Assembly (NCBI RefSeq): GCF_035621495.1
Contig: NZ_CP141821.1
Span: 958,760 to 1,022,759 of the forward strand
Source: Thermococcus sp. SY098
GTDB taxonomy: Archaea > Methanobacteriota_B > Thermococci > Thermococcales > Thermococcaceae
Direction: 5' to 3'
DNA: 64,000 nt
The notes below the pieces were generated by a model. The model searched no databases and was not told the origin of the DNA. It was given only the letters and a program-made list of their open reading frames with translations. The translations under genes and the position numbers were made by a program. The first letter of the stretch is position 1, and every line of letters begins with the position of its first letter. Positions 44,227 to 52,384 of the stretch are shown piece after piece.

Positions 44227-45324
44227 CTATTTAACAAATGCATGCTTCAAAACTGGGTCAGCAATTTTGTAATAAACATTCCTTCCTTCCACAACCTTTT
44301 CAATGAACGAAGAATCAAGCAGAGCATTCAGCAGTCTTGCGAGTGTTGAATCTGTAATGTGCTTTTTCTCAGCTTTTTCAAGCTCCTCCTTTATTTCACT
44401 CCACGTGTTTTTTCCAGAGGCTATGCTTCTCATGACCACAATGTATCTCCTCTTGGCGAGGGGTCTTTTCTCCAAGAAGCGCTTAAATTCGGAAAATGCA
44501 AGCCTGCTCGCTTCTTCAAGCACTTCATTTACAATTTCTTTGCTTATTCCTTTCCTCCAACTTAGCAGACCGAATTTAACCAGCCAGCCAACAATCCCGT
44601 CAAGCTTGTCTACGGCAAGCTCAAGGATGTGCTCGTCAGGATAAAGGTCAAGCTGCTCAAAGCCCTTCCTCAGAAAGTCTAGGCTTCGCTCCCTACTGAA
44701 CCGTGTTAGTTCAATTTCATAGAACATCCTGCCGTACAATGGAGCATTTGGATTTTCCACACCTATGAAATCATAAAGAAGGCCGATTTCACTTCCGCTT
44801 AAGATAAAGCACAAACTTCCATAATCATAGAAGTGAGCTATCAGATGAGAAAGCTCTTTACCAGCTGGTCCTCTAATTTCCTGCACCTCGTCAAAGGCAA
44901 CAACAAAGCCCTCATTGTCCAAGAGTGAAAACAGCGAATAAAGAGTGTCTGGAGTTCTCCATGAAAGTGATATTTTCATGCCAAAAAGCTCAACTCCATC
45001 AATGAGTTTGAGCTTCTCTTTCATCTTCTCAAACAGTCTCCTGTTTTCTTGGAAATATCTGTTTAGAGCATGCTGAATTCTTTCATAAAGTTCTTTTCTT
45101 GAGTTTGGATTTACTCCCCTCAAATCAACTATTATAAACGGAAATTCGCTTTCATTCAAAGCAACCCTTAGTAGAGATGTCTTCCCAAGCCTTCTTATGC
45201 CTTTTATAACTATAAGCGGCTTTCTCTGTGAGAGTAAATCCAAAAGTTCATTAAGCTCCTTTTCCCTATCATACAAATCCTCCCGCCTTTCCTTAGGCCT
45301 CTCGTCAAAGTACAAAGCTACCAC
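44227..45324 (-). CDS. Archaeal ATPase with C-terminal winged helix (PF01637-type)
   Basis: A 365-residue AAA+/STAND-like ATPase. Walker A KGIRRLGKTSLL (about 41), Walker B FVVAFDEVQEI (about 142), sensor ILSGSEIGLL, and the family pattern APLYGRMFYEIEL are visible. The C-terminal 80 residues form a winged helix (YIVVMRSIASGKNTWSEIKEELE, HITDSTLARLLNALLDSSFIE). The start is GTG at 45324, within a repeated operator-like region, which suggests self-regulation. Function of the family is unknown; many are mobile or defence-linked. Confidence 0.8.
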   Translation of the reverse strand: MVALYFDERPKERREDLYDREKELNELLDLLSQRKPLIVIKGIRRLGKTSLLRVALNESEFPFIIVDLRGVNPNSRKELYERIQHALNRYFQENRRLFEKMKEKLKLIDGVELFGMKISLSWRTPDTLYSLFSLLDNEGFVVAFDEVQEIRGPAGKELSHLIAHFYDYGSLCFILSGSEIGLLYDFIGVENPNAPLYGRMFYEIELTRFSRERSLDFLRKGFEQLDLYPDEHILELAVDKLDGIVGWLVKFGLLSWRKGISKEIVNEVLEEASRLAFSEFKRFLEKRPLAKRRYIVVMRSIASGKNTWSEIKEELEKAEKKHITDSTLARLLNALLDSSFIEKVVEGRNVYYKIADPVLKHAFVK

Positions 45325-45345
45325 CCTGGTAGTACACTACCACCC
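45318..45345. promoter_or_regulatory. Palindrome and direct repeats at the ATPase start
   Basis: GGTAGT-AC-ACTACC (45328-45341) is a perfect palindrome flanked by direct CTACCACCC repeats (45318-45326 and 45337-45345). It lies at the GTG start codon and 7-10 bp from a TATA-like TTATAAC (minus strand, about 45349-45355). This would position a repressor over the start of transcription. Confidence 0.6.
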
Positions 45346-45351
45346 AGATAG

Positions 45352-47574
45352 TTATAAGCCTTTCCCAAAATAGTAATCCAAAGTTCCTTTCTTTGGCTTG
45401 GATTTCTCCTTAGGCTTATCCTCTGGCTTGTCAGAATCTTTGATATTTTTCAACAATGGAAGCTCAACCCCAAAATGCTTGTAAATTCTCTCCAAAACTT
45501 TAACACCAATACCTTCAACGGCTAAAAGCTCACTCGGCTTAGCCTTTACAATGTCATTAACGGTTTTAAAGCCCGCATTGTACAAGGCTCTTGCCCTCTT
45601 CCTCCCAATCATTGGAAGCTCCACCAGTTCTAACAGCTCCTCTCTAACGCCATGTTTAAGCCTCAGGTGAAGCCTCCTGAGGTATCTGATTGTCTCGCCC
45701 CTTGCATTGAGAACCTTCGCAAGCTCAATTAGAGAGTACATTAACCAATCTGCAAGCTCAATAATCCTATACAAGTCTCCGGTATCAATTCCATAAGCCT
45801 CAATCAGCTTTGCTTCACTTACTTCATTGATCCAATCCAAGAGCAGCTTCGCCGTCTTGATTTCACTCAAAAACTTCTGAAACTCATAGTCCTCCCAGTA
45901 AGGAATTGAACGGTACAAGTAATCTTCCATCTCATAAGCATAATCGAGATAACTTTCCTGCTCCTTCCTCTTTATGCTGAGCGTTCCCATGTCTGGAGTT
46001 GATGCCAAAAGCTGGAAGATGCCAAGAGGATTTGGATTTTCCTCTATCTGGGGCAAGGCATCTTTGAATTTTTTAGCTGTGAGGGGATCAAGATAGAGCT
46101 GGGAAGTCCTTATACCAAAGGGCAACGCTATAAAGCGGTCATTTAGGTCAATATCTATGAACTCGTTCTCAAGGAGGAAGTAAACTATGCTCTTCGCTTT
46201 GCCTTCAAGAATCTCTAAGTCTTTTCTCTGATGATAATAGAAGGTCTTCTCCAAAAACCTTATCAACTCGCGGAAGCTTTCAACTCCAAAGTTTGTAATC
46301 AAAGCTAAAACTTGGCTTCTAAATGCAGCATCGTTGGAGAGCATGGAGAACAGCTTTTCAGGCTTTCCAAATATGTATTTCCCCATGAGTTCTTCCGGCT
46401 TTTCTGTTTTTGCAACGATAATAGCCTCACCTTCTTTATCGTATTTTGGCCTTCCAGCCCTTCCCATCATCTGCTGGATTTCAAGAACGGGGATATCAGA
46501 CCAGCCGAAAGTTGAGTACCTCTTCGTATCGCGGATTATAATTCTAAAGGAGGGGAGATTTACACCCATAGCTAATGTCGGCGTCGCAGTTAAGACTTTT
46601 ATCAGTCCTTCCCTAAATGCATCCTCAATCAAAGTTCTCTCCGCTCTTCCTAATCCAGCATGATGAAAGGCAGCACCGTTAACTAAAACCTCCTTAAGTT
46701 TATCATTGGTTGGATTGCTCTCCAATGACTCAGCCAGCTCTTTTAATCTCCTTGCTTCGGGCTTTGTTAAAAGTCGCCTGACTTTCTTGCCAAGCATTGC
46801 CGCTTCTTTTTCCGCTGATCTTCTCGTGTTCACAAAAACCAGAGCTTGTTTGCCCTTTTTGACAGCATCAATTACGAGAGAGTCCCACTGAGGTGGAAAC
46901 TTATCAACTTTGCCATCTTCCCAAATCAGCTGACCGTGAGCAAAGACACCCTTCCTAAGTTTCACAGGGCGCCACTCGCTAACCACAAGCTTTGCGTTCA
47001 GCCATTCAGCCAGCTCCTCGGCATTTCCAACGGTTGCGCTCAATCCCAAAATCTGGGCTTTACCAAGCATATGCGATAATATCATCTCCAAAGTGGCACC
47101 CCTATCATAAGAACCCAAAAGATGAATTTCATCTGCAACAATAAGCTTTACATCCCTAATCCATCTCGATTTATGCCTCAAAAGGGAGTCAAACTTCTCT
47201 GACGTTGCTATGATCATGTCATATTTGCCCAGCCATTCTTCACTGCTGTCATAATCTCCAGTCGTTACAGCAACCCTAACCCCCAAATCTTCCCATGTTT
47301 TAAACTCCCTGTATTTTTCTTCAGCCAGAGCCTTAAGAGGGACTAAATAAACCGCCTTCCCTCCTTCAGTAAAGAGCTTGTGGAGCATCACAATTTCAGC
47401 AACGAGGGTTTTTCCGCTCGCTGTTGGAATTGCCAAAAGCAAATTCTCTCCATTGAGAACACCGCTCTTCAGAGCTTCAGCTTGAGGAGGATAAAACTCG
47501 CTAATGCCACGCTCTTTAATCTTCCCGATTATCCTCTCATCTACACCAAATTTTGAAAGCTCATCAACCTGCAT
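45352..47574 (-). CDS. hel308: Hel308-type superfamily 2 DNA helicase
   Basis: A 740-residue Ski2-like 3'-5' helicase that acts at stalled replication forks. Motifs in order: Q-motif YPPQAEAL, I TASGKT, II DEIH, III LSATVG, IV-like VFVNTRRSAE, V TLAMGVNLP, VI QQMMGRAGRPKYD. The ratchet domain and a C-terminal HhH (LVELPMIGRKRARALYNAGF) are present, and a second HhH-like element (LLAVEGIGVKVLERI). A PIP-like or basic tail (KKGTLDYYFGKGL) may bind PCNA. ATG at 47574 is chosen; the region above it is the divergent promoter. Confidence 0.9.
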   Translation of the reverse strand: MQVDELSKFGVDERIIGKIKERGISEFYPPQAEALKSGVLNGENLLLAIPTASGKTLVAEIVMLHKLFTEGGKAVYLVPLKALAEEKYREFKTWEDLGVRVAVTTGDYDSSEEWLGKYDMIIATSEKFDSLLRHKSRWIRDVKLIVADEIHLLGSYDRGATLEMILSHMLGKAQILGLSATVGNAEELAEWLNAKLVVSEWRPVKLRKGVFAHGQLIWEDGKVDKFPPQWDSLVIDAVKKGKQALVFVNTRRSAEKEAAMLGKKVRRLLTKPEARRLKELAESLESNPTNDKLKEVLVNGAAFHHAGLGRAERTLIEDAFREGLIKVLTATPTLAMGVNLPSFRIIIRDTKRYSTFGWSDIPVLEIQQMMGRAGRPKYDKEGEAIIVAKTEKPEELMGKYIFGKPEKLFSMLSNDAAFRSQVLALITNFGVESFRELIRFLEKTFYYHQRKDLEILEGKAKSIVYFLLENEFIDIDLNDRFIALPFGIRTSQLYLDPLTAKKFKDALPQIEENPNPLGIFQLLASTPDMGTLSIKRKEQESYLDYAYEMEDYLYRSIPYWEDYEFQKFLSEIKTAKLLLDWINEVSEAKLIEAYGIDTGDLYRIIELADWLMYSLIELAKVLNARGETIRYLRRLHLRLKHGVREELLELVELPMIGRKRARALYNAGFKTVNDIVKAKPSELLAVEGIGVKVLERIYKHFGVELPLLKNIKDSDKPEDKPKEKSKPKKGTLDYYFGKGL

Positions 47575-47626
47575 TGCATATCCACTAAGGGAAAAGCGTT
47601 TATAGGCTTTTGGTTTAGATAATGGC

Positions 47627-48196
47627 ATGAAAGTTGAAGTACCTTATCTGGTATTTGAAGTAAATGGAAAGGAATATATGATTGATGCCCACTTTTCAAG
47701 GAAGCTTGAGCGGATTGAAAGAGTCAGCACTTTAATCCGACCGATAGATAGAACTCTATCAAAAACTGCAGAAGCACCTCTTCCAATACTCCTACAGAAA
47801 AATGAAATTGAGGGATTCCTAAAAAATCTGTTTGTTGAGGTTTATGAACGCTCCGGAGAAAAGCTGAACAAAAGATTGGCACACATGAGAAAATGGAATA
47901 TCCTCAGGCTCATTGGAATTCCAACTGGTTTTTCAAGGCATGTAGAGAAAGACGAACAGCTTGCAAAAGAAAACAGAGAGGCTATGCTATCCCTGGCGAT
48001 ATTAAGAAAAATTCTTGGAGTTAAAACCCCCACAGAACTTGATAAGATCAAGATAGTTCCAAAAGAATACCTCTACTACAGGATTGAACTCAAAAATAGA
48101 GAAATTTTCAACGAAAAAGGAGAAAAAGATGGCATATATACACAGCTCTTGGAGATCGATGGAGGTTTTAGGCATGCTCTGCTTTCTATGATTTAG
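47627..48196 (+). CDS. Hypothetical protein divergent from hel308
   Basis: A 189-residue soluble protein, mixed alpha/beta, rich in charged residues. I recognise no family. It opens with a beta hairpin (YLVFEVNGKEYMIDAHFSRKLERIERV) and has a basic helical middle (EKLNKRLAHMRKWNILRLIG). TTTATAGG at about 47600-47607 is read on the other strand as the hel308 TATA box (CCTATAAA), so both genes may share one promoter core. It overlaps the ABC ATPase gene end by 11 bp. Confidence 0.6.
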   Translation: MKVEVPYLVFEVNGKEYMIDAHFSRKLERIERVSTLIRPIDRTLSKTAEAPLPILLQKNEIEGFLKNLFVEVYERSGEKLNKRLAHMRKWNILRLIGIPTGFSRHVEKDEQLAKENREAMLSLAILRKILGVKTPTELDKIKIVPKEYLYYRIELKNREIFNEKGEKDGIYTQLLEIDGGFRHALLSMI

Positions 48197-49160
48197 CATA
48201 AAGCCAGCAGGCAACATGATGGTCTCTCTCAACCTCAACCATTGGAGGTTCTTCTTTTCTGCACACATCCTTTGCAAACGGACATCTTGGGTGGAACCTG
48301 CACCCAGCCGGTGGGTTTATCGGGCTCGGAGGTTCACCTCTAACAATCTTGCGTTTTGCCCTAAGCTCTTTAGCCATCTCCGGATCTGGAACCGGAATAG
48401 CTGAGAGGAGCATTTGGGTGTAGGGATGGAGTGGATTTTCGAATATTTTATCAGCTGGACCTACCTCGACAAGCTTTCCAAGGTACATAACTCCCATCCT
48501 GTGGCTCATGTACTTGACGACACCCAAATCGTGGGAGATGAAGAGATAAGTGAACCCATGCTTATCCTGCAAGTCCTTGAGAGTGTTCAGGATGTTCGCC
48601 TGGACTGAAACATCCAAAGCAGACGTTGGCTCATCAAGTACTATGAACTCTGGTTTAAGAGCCATTATTCTCGCTAAGGCAATTCTCTGTCTCTGACCAC
48701 CGCTGAACTCGTGGGGATATCTGTAGAGGTGCATCTCGTTGAGCCCAACGCTTTTCAGGAGGTTTACTACAAATTCCTCAGGATCATCGACTTCAATGCC
48801 ATGAAATCTCACGGGCTCCATGATTATTTCAAACACCGTCTGTCTTGGATTTAGGGATGAGTACGGATCCTGAAACATTATCTGGGCTTTCCTCCTGAAC
48901 CATTTGAGCTCATCACCTTTAAGCTCCATAACGTTCTTGCCTTCAAAGAGGATTTCACCAGCAGTTGGCTCTATCAAACGAAGGATTGTTCTTCCTGTCG
49001 TTGTCTTACCACAGCCGCTCTCGCCTACTAAGCCAAAGGTTTCACCCTTGTATATCTCAAAGCTTATGTCATCAACTGCCTTAACCCAGCCCTTTGTGAA
49101 AAATAAGCCTTTCACGGGAAAGTACTTTTTGAGATGTTTAACTTCTAACACTTTCTCCAT
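48186..49160 (-). CDS. Oligopeptide-type ABC importer ATPase (OppF/DppF-like)
   Basis: A 324-residue ATPase. Walker A GESGCGKTT, Q-loop MFQDPYSSLNPRQTV, signature EFSGGQRQRIA, Walker B FIVLDEPTSALDVS and the switch LFISHDLG are intact. The C-terminal Opp-type Fe-S element has Cys in GCRFHPRCPFAKDVC and a later HHVACWLY, four cysteines that bind [4Fe-4S] in such proteins. Last gene of the importer operon. Confidence 0.9.
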   Translation of the reverse strand: MEKVLEVKHLKKYFPVKGLFFTKGWVKAVDDISFEIYKGETFGLVGESGCGKTTTGRTILRLIEPTAGEILFEGKNVMELKGDELKWFRRKAQIMFQDPYSSLNPRQTVFEIIMEPVRFHGIEVDDPEEFVVNLLKSVGLNEMHLYRYPHEFSGGQRQRIALARIMALKPEFIVLDEPTSALDVSVQANILNTLKDLQDKHGFTYLFISHDLGVVKYMSHRMGVMYLGKLVEVGPADKIFENPLHPYTQMLLSAIPVPDPEMAKELRAKRKIVRGEPPSPINPPAGCRFHPRCPFAKDVCRKEEPPMVEVERDHHVACWLYAKS

Positions 49161-49169
49161 GCTCTCACC

Positions 49170-50150
49170 TCAGTAAAGGTGACATGCTACAAAATGCCCA
49201 TCTTCCATTTCTTTCAGCTCAGGTACTTTACGCTTGCACACCTCTGTTGCAAATGGACATCTCGGATGGAATCTGCAGCCACTCGGCGGTGTTATCAGAT
49301 TCGGCACTGTTCCGGGAATAGCCTCTAAGCGCTCAATCTTTGTCATTGGATTTGGCACAGCCTTAAGAAGACCCTTGGTGTATGGATGTAAAGGATTCTT
49401 GAAGATCTGCTCCACTGAACCAATCTCAACTATCTTTCCAGCATACATCACAGCTACTCTGTCGGCAGTTTCGGCAACAACACCTAAGTTATGTGTGATC
49501 AAAATGACCGTTGCTTTGTATTTTTCCTTAAGCTGGTTAATCAAGTCAAGGATCTGGGCTTGGACTGTAACATCCAAAGCCGTTGTAGGCTCATCGGCAA
49601 TGAGAATCTTTGGATTGTTTGCGATTCCAATTCCAATAACCACTCTCTGCTTCATTCCACCGCTCAGCTCATGAGGATAATTCTTGACCCTATTTTCTGG
49701 ATCGGGGATAAGAACGGATCTTAAAATGTCAACAGCTTTTTTAATTCCCTCTTTTATGCTCTCAACCTTTCCATGAACTTCCATTGCCTCGGCTATTTGA
49801 TAACCTACTGTGTAAAGAGGATCAAGTGAAGCATGAGGATCCTGGAAGATGTAAGCTATTTCATTCCCCCTAATTTCCCTGATCTGCTCTTCATTAAGTT
49901 TGAGGAGATCAACGACTGTACCATCTTCCTTATGATACAGTACCTCACCCTCAACGATCCTTCCTGGACTCTCAATCAGCTGAGTTAATGCCCTTGAGGT
50001 TACGCTCTTTCCACAGCCTGTTTCTCCAACCAATGCGAAAGTTTCACCCCTGTACACATCAAATGAAACTCTTTCTATTGCCTTAACTATTCCGGCGTAA
50101 GTGTAAAAGTGAACGGTTAGGTTTCTAACTTGCAAAATTGGTTCAGGCAT
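49170..50150 (-). CDS. Oligopeptide-type ABC importer ATPase (OppD/DppD-like)
   Basis: A 326-residue ATPase with Walker A GETGCGKSVTS, Q-loop YIFQDPHASLDPLYTVG, signature ELSGGMKQRVVI, Walker B ILIADEPTTALDVT, switch LITHNLG and the cysteine-rich tail GCRFHPRCPFATEVC. Start ATG at 50150 (GGAGGGTGAGG upstream) overlaps the permease end by 8 bp. OppD- and OppF-like genes together indicate a heterodimeric motor. Confidence 0.9.
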   Translation of the reverse strand: MPEPILQVRNLTVHFYTYAGIVKAIERVSFDVYRGETFALVGETGCGKSVTSRALTQLIESPGRIVEGEVLYHKEDGTVVDLLKLNEEQIREIRGNEIAYIFQDPHASLDPLYTVGYQIAEAMEVHGKVESIKEGIKKAVDILRSVLIPDPENRVKNYPHELSGGMKQRVVIGIGIANNPKILIADEPTTALDVTVQAQILDLINQLKEKYKATVILITHNLGVVAETADRVAVMYAGKIVEIGSVEQIFKNPLHPYTKGLLKAVPNPMTKIERLEAIPGTVPNLITPPSGCRFHPRCPFATEVCKRKVPELKEMEDGHFVACHLY

Positions 50151-51300
50151 TTGCCTCACCCTCCTTCTTGCTCTTCTTCACTTTGAACTCAATGCTCCTT
50201 CTTGTCTTTGGATCAAGTATGTCTCTGAGACCGTCACCCAGCAGGTTCCAGCCCAATGCCACAAGCATGACAACCAATCCTGGATAGAACACCAGCCACC
50301 ATGCCTTCGGGAAGTACTGAGCTCCATCATAAACTATTCTACCCCAGTCAGCTATTGGGGGAGTTGCACCTAATCCAAGAAAGCTCAATCCAGCTTCCAT
50401 AAGGATTACTCCACCGAAATCAAGTGTTATGTACACCAGTATGGGCCCAATTATGTTTGGCAGTATATGTTTGAACATTATTGTTCTCGCTGGCAGTCCT
50501 ATAGCCCTTGCTGCTTCTATGTACAGCTTCTCCTTTTCTGTTAGAGTTGACCCTCTCGTTATTCTTGCATAAGCTGGCCACCAAACGATGATCATCGCCA
50601 ATATGACCGCCAAAAGTCTTCCGAGGTTTCCAGCTTCTCTAACATCTAAGGCAAATAACCACAACACAAATTTTTGCACAGCCTCGTGTGTGGAAATAAA
50701 ATTCTGGATTCTTTCGGGGAGCACTGCAGACAGTGCAATTGCCAAGATCAACGCTGGAAATGCAAGAAACATATCTGTTATACGCATTATTAGCTCGTCA
50801 ACTTTTCCCCCGTAATAACCTGCTATGAGTCCAAGGATTATCCCAAGAGGTACCCCAAGGGATATGACTATTATTGAGATTACAAAGCTTGTCCTGGCAC
50901 CGCTCAGGATTAAACTCAGCAGATCTCTACCATAGTGATCCGAACCAAGGGGGAAGGTTATTACAGTATTATTGTAGTAGTCAAGGACAAATTTGCTTCC
51001 TGGTGGCGCTAAGACGATTTTATCATAGCTCTTTGTATAGAGCATCGGGAAGAAGTTGTACCTCCAGTGTGCTAACCTTGGTCCAAAGATTCCTACTAAG
51101 ATGAACAGAATCACAAGGAACAGCCCAATCAGGGCAGGTGGGGATCTGTTAAGAGCGTAAAGCATTAAGCGCCATTCTTCCATCTTTGATTTGTTCTTTT
51201 CTTTCCAGCCCTTTTTGAATAAGCTTATGAACGAACCCAATCCATAAACAATTTTGTCTGCAAGCTTATCCAAAATGCTCTTTTTGTATTCCTCTTGCAT
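50143..51300 (-). CDS. Oligopeptide-type ABC importer permease (OppC/DppC-like)
   Basis: A 385-residue permease with six helices and a long basic N-terminal tail (about 60 residues, FISLFKKGWKEKNKSKMEEWRLM) before TM1. The EAA-type coupling loop reads EAARAIGLPARTIMFKHILPNIIGPILV. The ATG at 51300 has GAGGTGG upstream. It begins 11 bp after the OppB-like stop. Confidence 0.88.
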   Translation of the reverse strand: MQEEYKKSILDKLADKIVYGLGSFISLFKKGWKEKNKSKMEEWRLMLYALNRSPPALIGLFLVILFILVGIFGPRLAHWRYNFFPMLYTKSYDKIVLAPPGSKFVLDYYNNTVITFPLGSDHYGRDLLSLILSGARTSFVISIIVISLGVPLGIILGLIAGYYGGKVDELIMRITDMFLAFPALILAIALSAVLPERIQNFISTHEAVQKFVLWLFALDVREAGNLGRLLAVILAMIIVWWPAYARITRGSTLTEKEKLYIEAARAIGLPARTIMFKHILPNIIGPILVYITLDFGGVILMEAGLSFLGLGATPPIADWGRIVYDGAQYFPKAWWLVFYPGLVVMLVALGWNLLGDGLRDILDPKTRRSIEFKVKKSKKEGEANA

Positions 51301-51310
51301 CTTGACCACC

Positions 51311-52312
51311 TCAGTATCTAACCCTTGGATCGATTACTGCATAGAGTATATCAACCACCAAATTCGCGGTAACGTAAATTATTGCGTAGATGAACGTTAT
51401 TGCCACAACTGCTGGAAAGTCAAGGTTCTGAATTGAGAGTATAGCATACCTACCCATTCCTGGTAGGGCAAAGACAGTCTCTGTGATTGGTGTTCCAGCC
51501 AATAAGCCTCCAAACTGAAGACCAAGAACTGTAACGATTGGAACTAAGGCGTTCTTGAGGGCATGTCTGTACATCCTCAGCTTTGGAACCCCCTTAGCTT
51601 TCAGGAATTGGATATAATCACCGCTAAGGGCTTCAAGGAAGGAGTTTCTGACAAACCTTGCCAGCACACCCGTACCCATAAATCCAAGCACAAACCCTGG
51701 AAGCCAAAATCTTGCCAAATGTTGCTTGAAAAGGGTGAAGTTTCCAGTAAGGAGGGAATCAATTATAGGTATGTGGGTAATTTGAACTGGCGGCGCTGGG
51801 GGAACTCCAGCTAAGTTCGTTATCCTAAACTTCACAAAGAACACAAACAGAAGTAGATAGCCCAACCAGAAAACTGGTGTCGAAACTCCAATGAGGGCAA
51901 AAATCCTAACAAGGGTATCTATCCATGTGTTACGCTTCAATGCAGATATCAAACCAAGAGGAATTCCAATTAATATCGTGAATGTGAACGCAATTATAGC
52001 CAGCTGAAATGTCACGGGAAAACGGTCTTTAATATCATCAAACACGGGATTTGAAGTTCTTGGATCAATCAGGGTGTTTGTTGCCAAACCTTTTATCAAA
52101 AACCAGTACTGATCATACCACGGCTCATTTAAGTGATATCTTTCCTTGATTCTTTCAACAGCCTCTGGAGATGCTTTTTCACCCCCAGCCCAAGCTTTAG
52201 CGGGATCTGCTGGAATTACATATGCTATTAAAAATACAATTATTGTGACCCCAACTATTGTCGGAATGAATGTTAGAATCCTTCTGATTAAGAACTTCTT
52301 GAGATCAGCCAT
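51311..52312 (-). CDS. Oligopeptide-type ABC importer permease (OppB/DppB-like)
   Basis: A 333-residue permease with six helices. It has the OppB N-terminus (FLIRRILTFIPTIVGVTIIVFLIAYVIPADPA) and EAA loop FLKAKGVPKLRMYRHALKNALVPIVTVLGLQFGGLLAG. A 72-bp gap separates it from the binding-protein gene, an arrangement that often gives less permease than binding protein. Confidence 0.88.
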   Translation of the reverse strand: MADLKKFLIRRILTFIPTIVGVTIIVFLIAYVIPADPAKAWAGGEKASPEAVERIKERYHLNEPWYDQYWFLIKGLATNTLIDPRTSNPVFDDIKDRFPVTFQLAIIAFTFTILIGIPLGLISALKRNTWIDTLVRIFALIGVSTPVFWLGYLLLFVFFVKFRITNLAGVPPAPPVQITHIPIIDSLLTGNFTLFKQHLARFWLPGFVLGFMGTGVLARFVRNSFLEALSGDYIQFLKAKGVPKLRMYRHALKNALVPIVTVLGLQFGGLLAGTPITETVFALPGMGRYAILSIQNLDFPAVVAITFIYAIIYVTANLVVDILYAVIDPRVRY

Positions 52313-52384
52313 TTCCGTCCCTCCACTTAAGCTTTTTGCAGTTTATTGGGATAGCTGAAATTTAAAATTAAAGAAAAGAAAGGC

